Shown here: positions 1 through 7,050 of the stretch, piece after piece
Position numbering within the stretch: the stretch's first letter is position 1
Layout of the letters: each line of letters starts with the position of its first letter
Source of the DNA: a virus
Strand: one strand, 5' to 3'
Length of the DNA: 20,056 bases
IMG/VR virus record: IMGVR_UViG_3300034417_000027
Span: 1-20,056 of that record
Position numbers and translations under genes: made by a program
Notes under the pieces: model-generated
Database searches by the model: none
What the model was told of the DNA's origin: nothing
Seen by the model: the letters and a program-made list of their open reading frames with translations, nothing else

Positions 1-562
1 GTGCCGGTTCTGGATTCCGGAGGCGGTGCTTAAGAAACGCCGCGACGAGGTCGTCCAGGTCAGCTACCGGCAGTGGATCAAGGACGGCTGGCTGACGGTC
101 CTGCCCGGCGACACGCTCGACTACGCCGCGATCCGGACCGCGGTCCTGGCGGACACGCGAACGTACGGCGTCGCGGAGCTCCGGTACGATCCCTGGAACG
201 CGCAGCAGCTCGCCGGCGAGCTCGAGGCGGAAGGCGTCGTCATGGTGCCGCTGCGGCCCGGGTACCCGACGCTGCACGATCCGACGTCCGCGCTCGGCGA
301 GCGCGTCACGGCCGGCACGCTGCGGCACGGCGGGCACCCGGTGCTCAGGTGGAACGCGAGTAACATGGTGGTCACCCGCGACCCGGACGGCCGCCTGAAG
401 CCGGATCGCAAGCGGGCTACCGAAAAGATTGATGGGGTGTACGCATTGATTCTGGCCCTCGACGGCTTGAACCGGGCGACCGCTCCAGGCACGGCCTACG
501 ACGATCACCGGCTGATCGTGCTGCCCTCGCAACCCGCCGCCGACGAGGACCTCTGGACATGA
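1..562 (+). CDS. terL: Terminase large subunit, C-terminal nuclease part (5' truncated)
   Basis: This is the end of the phage DNA-packaging motor, the subunit that cuts concatemeric DNA and pumps it into the prohead. The reading frame is open from the window edge (first full codon at base 2), so only about the last 186 residues are present and the ATPase domain lies upstream. The visible part matches the HK97-type large terminase nuclease region: an FWIPE start, a YDPWNA motif, HGGHPVLRWNASN, a KPDRKRATEKIDG stretch and a VYALILAL helix. The Asp of KIDG is probably one of the metal-binding nuclease residues, judged from family knowledge. It overlaps the next gene by ATGA at 559-562. The GTG at 26 is an internal valine codon, not a start. 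Recognition of the family is secure. Confidence 0.93.
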   Translation, partial: CRFWIPEAVLKKRRDEVVQVSYRQWIKDGWLTVLPGDTLDYAAIRTAVLADTRTYGVAELRYDPWNAQQLAGELEAEGVVMVPLRPGYPTLHDPTSALGERVTAGTLRHGGHPVLRWNASNMVVTRDPDGRLKPDRKRATEKIDGVYALILALDGLNRATAPGTAYDDHRLIVLPSQPAADEDLWT

Positions 563-756
563 GCACGCCCAAACGGCCGGATCCGTCCGCGCGCGGCTAT
601 CGCATTCGCGAGCTCGCCGCCCGCGAGCAGGTCACGACGCGGACGGCCTGGCGCTGGGTCGAGAAGGGCGTCCTCGAGGTCTCGCGGCTCGGGCCGCGGA
701 CGGGCGTCCGCGTGCAGTACGTCGATCCGGCGGACACGGACCGGAAGCGACAGTAA
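559..756 (+). CDS. Small helix-turn-helix DNA-binding protein
   Basis: A 65-residue basic protein whose ATG overlaps the terminase stop (ATGA), so it is probably translationally coupled to packaging. Residues about 13-50 read like the helix-turn-helix of the excisionase/MerR-like (HTH_17) group: YRIRELAAREQVTTRTAWRW for the helices, then VEKGVLEVSRLG and a basic wing (RTGVRVQYV). Such proteins bind DNA as small regulators or excisionases. Its place between terminase and portal is not that of a normal excisionase and is too late for a small terminase, which would be expected upstream of the large subunit. The role could be regulation of late genes or help in packaging, but neither is shown. 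The fold call is moderate and the function is unknown. Confidence 0.72.
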   Translation: MSTPKRPDPSARGYRIRELAAREQVTTRTAWRWVEKGVLEVSRLGPRTGVRVQYVDPADTDRKRQ

Positions 757-764
757 GCGACAGT
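745..764 (+). repeat. Two tandem 10-bp copies of AAGCGACAGT
   Basis: The sequence AAGCGACAGT occurs twice in direct succession (745-754 and 755-764), followed by AAGCGG. The first copy contains the stop codon of the helix-turn-helix gene, and the second lies in the 72-base gap before the portal gene. The surrounding block (741-782) is also bounded by CCGGAAG and CTTCCGG, which could pair as a 7-bp stem with a 28-base loop. A binding site for the adjacent DNA-binding protein is possible but unproven, and a simple replication-slippage duplication is equally likely. Confidence 0.5.
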
Positions 765-828
765 AAGCGGCATTCCTTCCGGCACCCTCTAGTCAGACCC
801 GGGCCCGCCCGGCGACGCTGCCCGCGGC

Positions 829-2139
829 GTGGCCGCCCTTCCCCTTCTCACGCGCGCGACGAACACGATCCGCCGGGTCTGGGGCCCGTGGCGCGCCACG
901 TACGAACCGATCGCGCTGAATCTGACCTACTCGGTCCTGCCGGAATCGGTCAGCGGCTCGGCCTGGACGCAGACGTACGCGGACCTCTATCGCCGCGAGC
1001 CCGCGGTCCGGACCTGCGTGGACTTCCTCGCGCGCAACATCGCGCAGGTTGGCGTGCACATCTACCGCCGCCTCGAGGACGACAGCCGGATCCGCGAACG
1101 CGATCACGCCGCGGCGCAGCTGCTCGCGCATCCCAATCCGCTCGAGACCGCCTACACGTTTCTCGAGCGCACCGTCCAGGACCTCGGGATCTATGGCGCG
1201 GCGGTCTGGATCAAGGTGCCGACCGGCCGGCGCGATCGCCCGCTCGACCTGTACGAGCTCTCGCCGGCCAGCATTAAAGCGCGCTGGGAATCGCTCGCCG
1301 GCCAGCAGCGGCAGCGCGTCTATGACCTGACCTGGCCCGATGGCCGCGTCGAGACCGCCGCGCGCGATCGCCTGGTGCTGTTCCAGTTCTATGACCCCAA
1401 CGGCGGGCTCGGGCTGTCGCCGCTCGAGACGCTGCGGCCGCTGCTCGCGCAGAGCCGCGCCGCGCTGCGGTACCAGGAATTCTTTTTCCGGAACGGCTCG
1501 CGCATGTCGGGCGTGATCGAGCGGCCCGCGGGCGCGCCGCGCTGGACGCCCGAGCAGAAGACGCAACTGCTCACCGACTGGCACGCCCAGTACAGCGGCC
1601 CCGAAGCCGCCGGCCGCACGGCCATCCTCGAAGACGGCATGACCTACAAAGGCATGTCGTACTCGGCCGAGCAGTCACAGCTGAACGAAACGCAGAAGCT
1701 CGCGCGGGAACAGGTCGCGGCGCTGTTTCACATCCCGCTGACGATGGTCGGGAACCTCGAGCATGCGACGTTCTCGAACATGGGCGAGCAGCACAAGCAG
1801 CTCTATCAGGACTGCCTCGGCCCGTGGTTCTCGATGTTCGAGCAGGAGATCAACCGCGGGATCCTGGCCGGGTTCACCGACAGCGCAAACCTGTACGCCG
1901 AGTTCAACATCGCCGAGAAGCTCCAAGGCTCCTTCGAGGAGCAGGGCCAGGCGCTGCGGGCGACCTGCGGCGCGCCGCCGATGACGATCAACGAAGGCCG
2001 CGCCCGCCTCAACCTGCCGCGCATCGACGACGCGATCTACGACCGGCCGATTCTGCCGCTGAACACCGACGTCGGCCAGGCGGAAGCCGCCCGCGCGGAA
2101 GCCGTGGCGGCGAAGCCGGCCGCGCCGGTGGTGCACTGA
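829..2139 (+). CDS. Portal protein (HK97 family)
   Basis: A 436-residue portal protein. It forms the dodecameric ring at one capsid vertex through which DNA enters and leaves, and which docks the terminase and the head-tail connector. Family hallmarks are AVRTCVDFLARNIAQVGVHIYRR near residues 60-85, HPNPLETAYTFLERTVQDL, a GLGLSPLETL segment, RMSGVIE, and AREQVAALFHIPLTMVGNLEHATFSN in the C-terminal half. The length is normal for the family. The start is GTG at 829. The frame is closed upstream by TAG at 790-792 and no ATG lies in between, but I see no good Shine-Dalgarno sequence ahead of it. The C-terminus ends in an Ala-rich tail. The prohead protease follows after one base. The call is secure and the exact start is less so. 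Confidence 0.93.
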   Translation: MAALPLLTRATNTIRRVWGPWRATYEPIALNLTYSVLPESVSGSAWTQTYADLYRREPAVRTCVDFLARNIAQVGVHIYRRLEDDSRIRERDHAAAQLLAHPNPLETAYTFLERTVQDLGIYGAAVWIKVPTGRRDRPLDLYELSPASIKARWESLAGQQRQRVYDLTWPDGRVETAARDRLVLFQFYDPNGGLGLSPLETLRPLLAQSRAALRYQEFFFRNGSRMSGVIERPAGAPRWTPEQKTQLLTDWHAQYSGPEAAGRTAILEDGMTYKGMSYSAEQSQLNETQKLAREQVAALFHIPLTMVGNLEHATFSNMGEQHKQLYQDCLGPWFSMFEQEINRGILAGFTDSANLYAEFNIAEKLQGSFEEQGQALRATCGAPPMTINEGRARLNLPRIDDAIYDRPILPLNTDVGQAEAARAEAVAAKPAAPVVH

Positions 2140-2140
2140 C

Positions 2141-2827
2141 ATGGCGATCGAATTCAAGAAGGCCGTGCTCGAGGAGCCGGTGGATGCCAGTGGGCAGTTC
2201 GTCGCGCGCGTCGCCGCGACCGGCAACGTGGACGCGTACGGCGACCGGATCGTGCCGGGAGCCTTCGCCGACACGCTGGCCGATTGGGAAGTGCGCGCCG
2301 CGAAGATTCCTGTCGTCTATGCGCACGCCTGGAGCGACCCGAACGCGTTGATCGGGCATGTCCTCGAGGCGCGCGAGGACAGCGCTGGCCTCATCGTGAA
2401 GGCGCAGCTCGACCTCGAGCACGCCCCGGCCGCCCACATCTTCCGCGCGATGCAGGCGCGGGCCCTGGTGGAGTTCTCGATCGGGTTCCAGGCGAAGGCC
2501 TTTCAATTCGTGCGCGACAACGAGCAGGGCCTCGTCCGTGAGCTGACCGCGGTGGACCTGATCGAAGTCGGGCCCTGTCTCATCGGCGCGAATCCCGAGA
2601 CGACGCTGCTCGCCACGAAGGCCGGGCGCGTGATCTCGCGCGCGAACCTGACGCGCCTGCAGACGATGGCCGACGAGCTCGCGGCGTTCGTCACCGATCA
2701 CGCCGCCGCGGCGGATCCGCCGCCCGCGCCAGAGGAAGTGAAAGCCGTCCCGGCACCGGTGATCGTCGTGCCGGATCTCACCTGGCTCGGTCCTATCGAA
2801 GCGTTACTACAGGAGTCCCGACGATGA
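2141..2827 (+). CDS. Prohead protease (HK97 type, peptidase family S78)
   Basis: A 228-residue serine protease that cleaves the capsid scaffold-like arms during head maturation. Visible features are the GNVDAYGDRIVPGAF segment near residues 28-42, the probable catalytic His in VVYAHAW (H62), the IGHVLEA strand, the probable catalytic Ser in EFSIGF (S113), and the DLIEVGPCLIGANPET region near 139-153. A C-terminal extension rich in Ala and Pro (about 190-228) follows the protease core. ATG at 2141 lies one base after the portal stop. The C-terminus overlaps the capsid gene by ATGA, which is typical of the portal-protease-capsid order and suggests coupled synthesis of protease and substrate. 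Confidence 0.92.
   Translation: MAIEFKKAVLEEPVDASGQFVARVAATGNVDAYGDRIVPGAFADTLADWEVRAAKIPVVYAHAWSDPNALIGHVLEAREDSAGLIVKAQLDLEHAPAAHIFRAMQARALVEFSIGFQAKAFQFVRDNEQGLVRELTAVDLIEVGPCLIGANPETTLLATKAGRVISRANLTRLQTMADELAAFVTDHAAAADPPPAPEEVKAVPAPVIVVPDLTWLGPIEALLQESRR
2811..2815 (+). promoter_or_regulatory. Ribosome binding site of the capsid gene
   Basis: AGGAG lies eight bases ahead of the ATG at 2824, inside the end of the protease gene. It is one of the best Shine-Dalgarno matches in the window, in keeping with the high output needed for the major capsid protein. Confidence 0.65.
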
Positions 2828-4092
2828 GCACGCTGCATGAAGATTTGCGATCGGCGCTGACGGAGATCCGGAATCTGGGGCGCGTGCGCGTCGAGGACAA
2901 TCGCGACCTGACGACCGAGGAACAAACCCGCTTCACGAACGCCGAGACGAAGGCGAAGGAGCTCGGTGGCCGGCTGCAGGCGCAGAAGGAAGCGATCGAC
3001 TTCGCCGAACGCTACACCGGGTACTTGAGCGAATCCGGCGTGGCGCTCGAGCCGGCCGGCAAGGGCCGCTCGTCGGTCGTCGATCCCTTCGCGGGGATGT
3101 CGCTCGGCGAGCAGTTCGTCAGCGCGCCGGAATACAAATCCTGGCGCGGCGCGAACCCGGCGACCCGCGGCCGCCTGCGGATCGATTCCGAGTTCAAGGC
3201 ACCGCCGACCGTGGCGCCCGCCGGCGGCATTCTGCCCGGCGCGATCGTGCAGCCGAGCCCGCTCGAATCGCTCTGGCGCCGGGTGGCCTCGCTGCCCGCC
3301 CAGGGCCGCACCGATGCCGGCGCGGTGCCGGTGATCACCGAGACCACCTTCGTCAATGCGGCCGACGCGGTGGCTGCGGGCGCGCCGAAGCCCGAGAGCG
3401 AATGGCAGTTCACGCAGGGCACGCTCCCGCTGTCGAAGATCGCCACGATCCTCCGGGTGCCCGATGAAGTGTTCGAGGACGAGCCGTTGCTGCGGTCGTA
3501 TATCGACTCGCGGCTGATGACGGCGATCGCCGACAAGCTCGATGCGGAGGTCCTCGACGGGACCGGCGTCGCGCCGCACATGCTCGGCATCATGCGGACG
3601 CCCGGCATCAATGCCGACTACGCCAAGCCGGCCGCGCCGGCCACGAACGCCGATGCGCTGCTCACGATGATCATCACGATCATGGAGCAGGGCAAAGCGC
3701 TGCCCGATGGGATCGTGCTGTCGCCGGCCTCCTGGGGCGCGCTGATGTCCGAGAAGGCGACCGGCTCGGGCGTGTTCCTCAATGGCGGGACCACGATCCA
3801 GACGCCGCCGATGTCCATCTGGGGGATTCCGCTGGTGCTCTCGCCGGCGAAGGCGGCGCAGACCGCGCTCGTCGGCGCGTTCGCCGCGCACTCGATGTTG
3901 ATCAGCAAAGGCGGGATCCGCATCGACTCCACCAACAGCCACGGGACCGACTTCGCCTCGAACATCACGGCGCTCCGCGCCGAGGTGCGCGCGGTCGTCG
4001 TCGTGACGCGGCCCAAGGCGTTCGGCGAGGTGACCGCGCTCACGGCGCCGGCGGTGCTCGCGACCAACGGCGGCAGCGACCGCAAGAAGTAA
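2824..4092 (+). CDS. Major capsid protein (HK97 fold)
   Basis: A 422-residue major head protein. Residues about 1-65 are charged and helical (LRSALTEIRNL, TEEQTRFTNAETKAKELGGR), like the N-terminal delta/scaffolding domain removed by the prohead protease in HK97. Then come the MSLGEQFVSAPEYKSW segment (about 92-107), the PAGGILPGAIV strand, SLPAQGRTDAGAVPVITETT, a KIATILRVPDEVFED helix, and the C-terminal GTDFASNITALRAEVRAVVVVTRPKAF strand region typical of the family. Cleavage would be expected somewhere between the coiled arm and about residue 125, but I cannot place it. The start ATG at 2824 has a strong ribosome binding site and a 4-base overlap with the protease. The call is secure. Confidence 0.94.
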   Translation: MSTLHEDLRSALTEIRNLGRVRVEDNRDLTTEEQTRFTNAETKAKELGGRLQAQKEAIDFAERYTGYLSESGVALEPAGKGRSSVVDPFAGMSLGEQFVSAPEYKSWRGANPATRGRLRIDSEFKAPPTVAPAGGILPGAIVQPSPLESLWRRVASLPAQGRTDAGAVPVITETTFVNAADAVAAGAPKPESEWQFTQGTLPLSKIATILRVPDEVFEDEPLLRSYIDSRLMTAIADKLDAEVLDGTGVAPHMLGIMRTPGINADYAKPAAPATNADALLTMIITIMEQGKALPDGIVLSPASWGALMSEKATGSGVFLNGGTTIQTPPMSIWGIPLVLSPAKAAQTALVGAFAAHSMLISKGGIRIDSTNSHGTDFASNITALRAEVRAVVVVTRPKAFGEVTALTAPAVLATNGGSDRKK

Positions 4093-4103
4093 AGCGAGCG
4101 GCG

Positions 4104-4703
4104 ATGTCGGGATCCAGGCTGACAGGGCCGCCGGCGGCCGAGCCGGTGTCGGTGGCCTTCCTCCGGGAGCTGCTGCGGTATCCGCCGAGCGATCAGGACG
4201 CCGTGATTGGCAGCCTGATCGCCGCGGCCCGCCAGGCGACCGAGGACTACACCGGGCGCGCGTGGATCACGCAGACCTGGGAGCAGGCGTTCGACACCTG
4301 GCCGACGGCTGAGGGGCTCGTCCTGGTGCGGCCGCCGGTTCAGGCCGTGACCAGCGTCGTCACGTTCGCGCCGGGCGCCAGCGTCGGCGTCGTGCTGGAC
4401 CCGGCGACCTACGTGGTGGACCTGTGGGCCGCGCCGGCGCGGCTGCTGCTCACCGGCGCACCCTCGGCGCTGCGCGTCGCCTCAGGCCTCGTAGTGACGT
4501 TCACGGCCGGGTATGGCGCGGCGGCCGCGGTCCCGCCGGCGGTCGCGAATGAAATCGCGACGCTCGCGATGATCGGGTTCAAGCAACGGCCGCCGGCGCT
4601 GCCCGACCAGGGCGCCTGGCCGGCCGCGACGCTGGATGTGCTGCGGTCGTATCGCGTCGAGTATCCGTCGCGGATCAGCCTGGGCGATTGGGTCGTGGAG
4701 TAA
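4104..4703 (+). CDS. Head-tail connector protein (gp6-like adaptor)
   Basis: A 199-residue protein of the phage gp6-like connector family (Phage_connect_1 / phiE125 gp8-like), which forms a ring under the portal and makes the first link to the tail. Evidence is the N-terminal helix pair (VSVAFLRELLRYP, DQDAVIGSLIAAARQATEDYTGRAWITQTWEQAFDTWP), the following RPPVQAVTSV strand, ATYVVDL, an LVVTFTAGYG strand, and the closing helix PPAVANEIATLAMIGFKQRP. The C-terminal YRVEYPSRISLGDW patch is also usual at the end of such proteins. It starts 11 bases after the capsid stop. Position directly after the capsid gene supports the call. Confidence 0.85.
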   Translation: MSGSRLTGPPAAEPVSVAFLRELLRYPPSDQDAVIGSLIAAARQATEDYTGRAWITQTWEQAFDTWPTAEGLVLVRPPVQAVTSVVTFAPGASVGVVLDPATYVVDLWAAPARLLLTGAPSALRVASGLVVTFTAGYGAAAAVPPAVANEIATLAMIGFKQRPPALPDQGAWPAATLDVLRSYRVEYPSRISLGDWVVE

Positions 4704-4708
4704 GGGCG

Positions 4709-5050
4709 ATGCCGAACCCCGGCCAGATGGATCACTTGATCACGGTCGTCGGCCTGACGCTGGTGGACCGGCCCGATGGGGGGCAGACGCCCGTGGAGGT
4801 CACGGTGATCGACGGGGCGCCGTGCGAATTCATCCCGGTGTCCTTCGAGGAACGGATGCAGGCGAGTGTGCAGTACGCGACGGCCACGGCGCATGCGGTC
4901 CTCTGGTTCGATCGCGCGGTGAACGTGACGCCCGCGATGAAGGCGGCCATCACCGATCCGCAGCGAGGCCTGACCACCGAGTATGAAATTGCCGGGAAGA
5001 CTGAAACAGCGGAAGACCTCGACCTCTTACTGATCGAGCGGGTGACCTGA
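4709..5050 (+). CDS. Head closure / head-tail adaptor protein
   Basis: A 113-residue protein like the Phage_H_T_join family (SPP1 gp16, HK97 gp9-like), which closes the bottom of the head connector after packaging. The sequence shows the family's beta-strand pattern: MDHLITVVGLT, a short loop with DGGQTPVEVTV, CEFIPVSFEERMQASVQYATATAHAVLWFDRAVNVTPAMKA, then TTEYEIAGKTETAEDLDLLLIERV. The ATG at 4709 is preferred over the in-frame TTG at 4688 because it follows the previous stop by five bases and has GGAG just upstream (about 4697-4700). Its place between connector and gp10-like genes fits. Confidence 0.82.
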   Translation: MPNPGQMDHLITVVGLTLVDRPDGGQTPVEVTVIDGAPCEFIPVSFEERMQASVQYATATAHAVLWFDRAVNVTPAMKAAITDPQRGLTTEYEIAGKTETAEDLDLLLIERVT

Positions 5051-5458
5051 TTGGCGGCGAAGACCGCGCTCGGGCGCGTCGATGGCACCGACGAGCTGAT
5101 CCGCCGGATGAAGGCGATCTTGAAGATCGTGAATAAAGAAATGGGGCGCATCAATCGGGAGAACGCGGAGCGCGGCGCGGATCGCGCGCGGCAACTGGTG
5201 CCCTATGACACGGGCGCCCTGGCCGAGTCGATCACCATCAGGGGCCAGGGCTCGACGTGGCGGTTCGGATCGTTCGCGCGCGAGAACGTGAATGAGACGC
5301 GCGCCTTCACGATGGTCGCGGTCTGGGTCGAGTACGGCGCCCGCAAGATTCCGGCGCATCCGTATCTGCGGCCCGCATCGGAGTTCGCGCGGGCGCTCGT
5401 CCCGAAGGACACGAAGACCTTTGCGCGCGAGCTGCCGTTCCTCGTGAAAAACGTGTAA
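5051..5458 (+). CDS. HK97 gp10-like head-tail joining protein
   Basis: A 135-residue protein of the HK97 gp10 family, thought to act in the head-tail junction or tail completion. The hallmarks are an N-terminal helix (TDELIRRMKAILKIVNKEMGRIN), an AERGADRARQLVPYDTGALAESI segment in which VP.DTG.L..SI is the signature of the family, and VEYGARKIPAHPYLRPASEFA near residues 95-115, also a family signature. The start appears to be TTG at 5051, immediately after the TGA of the previous gene. No in-frame ATG gives a full-length N-terminus. Its TAA overlaps the ATG of the next gene (TAATG). The family call is secure. The TTG start is inferred. Confidence 0.88.
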   Translation: MAAKTALGRVDGTDELIRRMKAILKIVNKEMGRINRENAERGADRARQLVPYDTGALAESITIRGQGSTWRFGSFARENVNETRAFTMVAVWVEYGARKIPAHPYLRPASEFARALVPKDTKTFARELPFLVKNV

Positions 5459-5904
5459 TGACGCTCTGGCCCGAGGCGGTCCGCGACGCAGAGCCGCTCG
5501 AGCTCGTCGAGACGGAAATCGTCTGGCAGTTGCGGCAGGACCCGCGCATGACGGCGCTGGTCGCGGGGCGCGTGTATACCGCGATCCCGCCAGGCGCGCC
5601 GTTCCCGCTGGTGCTCGTCGGCGACAGCACGGGCGGCAACTTCAATCGCTGCCGGCATGCCGGCGTGAATGCGACCGTCACCGTCCGGGCGAGCTCGCAG
5701 GCAAGGGGCACATGGGAGGTGCATCGCATCGCCGGCCTCGCGCGGATGGTCCTCGAGGGCCTGACCGTGACGCCGCTCGGGCCCTACCGCTGGGCAACGT
5801 GGACGCACGACGAGCTCGTGGGGCCGGTCTACACCGACGACCTCGGGGGCATCGTGACGGTCCACCGGCCGGTGACCTTCCGGGTGCGCGTGACGGTCGC
5901 CTGA
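5458..5904 (+). CDS. Tail terminator / tail completion protein (DUF3168-like)
   Basis: A 148-residue protein matching the DUF3168 type, which caps the head-proximal end of the tail tube and stops tube growth. Features are an N-terminal helix VETEIVWQLRQDPRMTALVAGRVYTAIPPGAPFPLVLVGD, a central strand VNATVTVRASSQARGTWEVHRIAGLARMVLEGLTVTPLG, and a closing GGIVTVHRPVTFRVRVTV strand. In the family the first block sits next to a proline-rich turn and the last is the conserved '.h....fRv.v' strand. It starts by TAATG overlap with the gp10-like gene and ends by TGATG overlap with the next small gene. Position just before the tail tube gene supports the call. Confidence 0.8.
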   Translation: MTLWPEAVRDAEPLELVETEIVWQLRQDPRMTALVAGRVYTAIPPGAPFPLVLVGDSTGGNFNRCRHAGVNATVTVRASSQARGTWEVHRIAGLARMVLEGLTVTPLGPYRWATWTHDELVGPVYTDDLGGIVTVHRPVTFRVRVTVA

Positions 5905-6128
5905 TGGCGACGATCGCCGTCGAGTTGCAGGCCGAAGTGAAGCGGCTGCAGGGCCTCGCGGATCTGCTGCTCGGGATCGTGGGGGCGCCCGCCGCGGCGC
6001 CGGCGATCGTGGCCTGGGATCCCTCGATGCCGTGCCCGCATCCGGCGGCGGCGCGGGTCGTCCGCGGCACGCTCGCGCGGCCGCAACGATCGTTCTGTCA
6101 ACAGTGCCAGGAATTCCTCGAGGAGTGA
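5904..6128 (+). CDS. Small putative zinc-binding protein
   Basis: A 74-residue protein starting by TGATG overlap with the tail terminator. Residues 1-25 form an amphipathic helix (VELQAEVKRLQGLADLLLGI). The C-terminal half holds C44-P-H46-P and FCQQCQ (C65, C68), a Cys/His set that could bind one zinc ion with the two halves about 18 residues apart. Small proteins with a CPHP...CxxC pattern occur in tail regions of other phages, but I cannot name this one. It lies between tail terminator and tail tube, so it could be an accessory tail factor, or a head-tail junction protein. Coupled start and GC-rich third positions support it as a real gene. Confidence 0.7.
   Translation: MATIAVELQAEVKRLQGLADLLLGIVGAPAAAPAIVAWDPSMPCPHPAAARVVRGTLARPQRSFCQQCQEFLEE
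6121..6125 (+). promoter_or_regulatory. Ribosome binding site of the tail tube gene
   Basis: AGGAG lies ten bases upstream of the ATG at 6136 and overlaps the last codons of the small zinc-binding protein gene. It fixes the start of the tail tube protein and agrees with a highly expressed structural gene. Confidence 0.6.
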
Positions 6129-6135
6129 CGCCACC

Positions 6136-6610
6136 ATGCCAGCAACCGTCCTGACCGGCGAACCGACCACCGGCATCAACACGTACTTCGCCCTGGGCTC
6201 GTCGGCGACGCCCTCGACCGTCCAGGACATTTCCGACTTCCTCACGGGCGTCGATGCGTCCGAGGACACCGACGAGCAGGAGGCAACCACCTTCCGCCGG
6301 CAGTCGAAGCGGATCCTCGCCGGGTTCTCGAATATCGGCTACACGCTGAACGGCTATTACTCGGAGGAGGCGTACGAATTCTTCGCGCCGCTGCGGAAGA
6401 TGGAGAACGTCGCCTTCGAGTACGGGCCCGGCGGCAACGAGGTCGGCCAGACGTTGATCTCGGGCCTCTGCACCGTGTTCGCCTTCGCCGACCATTACGG
6501 TGGAGTTGAAGATCACCGATCGCACCGTGGGCACCTTCCCGGTGGTCGCCGGCGCGGAAGCCACCGCCGCGAAGGCGGGCATCCCGGCGCGCCGCACGAA
6601 GGCCGCCTGA
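6136..6610 (+). CDS. Major tail tube protein, with a +1 frame change near its end
   Basis: Probable tail tube subunit, the hexamer that stacks to form the DNA conduit. The first frame reads MPATVLTGEPTTGINTYFAL, DISDFLTGVDASEDTDEQEATTFRRQSKRILAGFSNIGYTLNGYYSEEAYEFFAPL, then VAFEYGPGGNEVGQTLISGLCTVFAF. This is the beta-rich layout of siphophage tube proteins. After about base 6498 this frame (to a stop at 6619-6621) turns into a His/Arg/Gly-rich string that is not protein-like. In contrast, frame +1 from 6500 to the TGA at 6608-6610 reads VELKITDRTVGTFPVVAGAE and on to RRTKAA, with almost only G or C in third positions. The intact product is thus about 157 residues across two frames. Whether the shift is programmed, a mutation or a read error cannot be told here. 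Confidence 0.75.
6493..6502 (+). promoter_or_regulatory. Apparent +1 frame junction in the tail tube gene
   Basis: Upstream codons end GAC CAT TAC in the first frame, and the good downstream frame opens with GTG GAG TTG AAG from 6500. The two frames differ by one extra base in CATTACGGTG. No rare codon, stop codon or obvious slippery run is visible. Removing one T would give GAC CAT ACG GTG GAG TTG, which reads straight through as ADHTVELKIT. Confidence 0.5.
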
Positions 6611-6657
6611 TCATCAGCTGACGCGGCGACGGACCGAGACGCCCGCGAGGACCCCGT

Positions 6658-7050
6658 ATGGAATTGCGCTTACCCGTGTCGGGCCTGGTGCTGCGGTATC
6701 TGAACGCAAACATCCGGGCCCTCATCGACGAGCTCGCGGCGAACGATCGCACGCTGGATGATCTCTGGAAGGATCCCTTCCTGAGCGCGGCGCGGCTGGT
6801 GCAGGTCGGCCGCGCCTGGGAGCAGGCGATCACGGTGCAGGAGGGGGATGCGATCGTGGATCGCGAGAAGGCCGGCGGCGTGAACTTCAACGAAATGGTC
6901 AACGCGATGGGCAAGGCCTTTTGGGGCAATCGCGCGCCGCGCCTGAAGATCCATCCCGCGATCGAGGAGGAGCCGGAGGCCGCCGCGGAGGACGGGACCG
7001 CGCCCAAAAAAAGCGACTACCAGCCCGCGGCCCTGGTCCGAGTCTCTTAG
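6658..7050 (+). CDS. Tail assembly chaperone, short form (G-like)
   Basis: A 130-residue tail assembly chaperone. Such proteins coat the tape measure protein and recruit tail tube subunits before tail assembly. Visible are a helical core, LVLRYLNANIRALIDELAAND, DLWKDPFLSAARLVQVGRAW, and FNEMVNAMGKAFWGN, then an acidic linker EEEPEAAAEDG around residues 102-113. The start ATG at 6658 has GAGG (6647-6650) seven bases ahead. The zero-frame product ends in SDYQPAALVRVS just past a run of seven A. The following open frame is entered only by a -1 shift at that run, as in lambda G/G-T and other siphophages. The gene lies just upstream of the tape measure gene, where this pair is almost always found. 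Confidence 0.85.
   Translation: MELRLPVSGLVLRYLNANIRALIDELAANDRTLDDLWKDPFLSAARLVQVGRAWEQAITVQEGDAIVDREKAGGVNFNEMVNAMGKAFWGNRAPRLKIHPAIEEEPEAAAEDGTAPKKSDYQPAALVRVS

Noticed and set aside
741-782. CCGGAAG ... CTTCCGG as a terminator or attachment site
   Set aside because: Stem of only 7 bp with a 28-base loop and no T tract, and no site-specific recombinase nearby. Kept only as context of the tandem repeat.
2698-3942. 414-residue open frame on the - strand
   Set aside because: Mirror of the capsid gene, whose product is securely identified. The antisense product is Arg/Gly-rich and lacks any motif.
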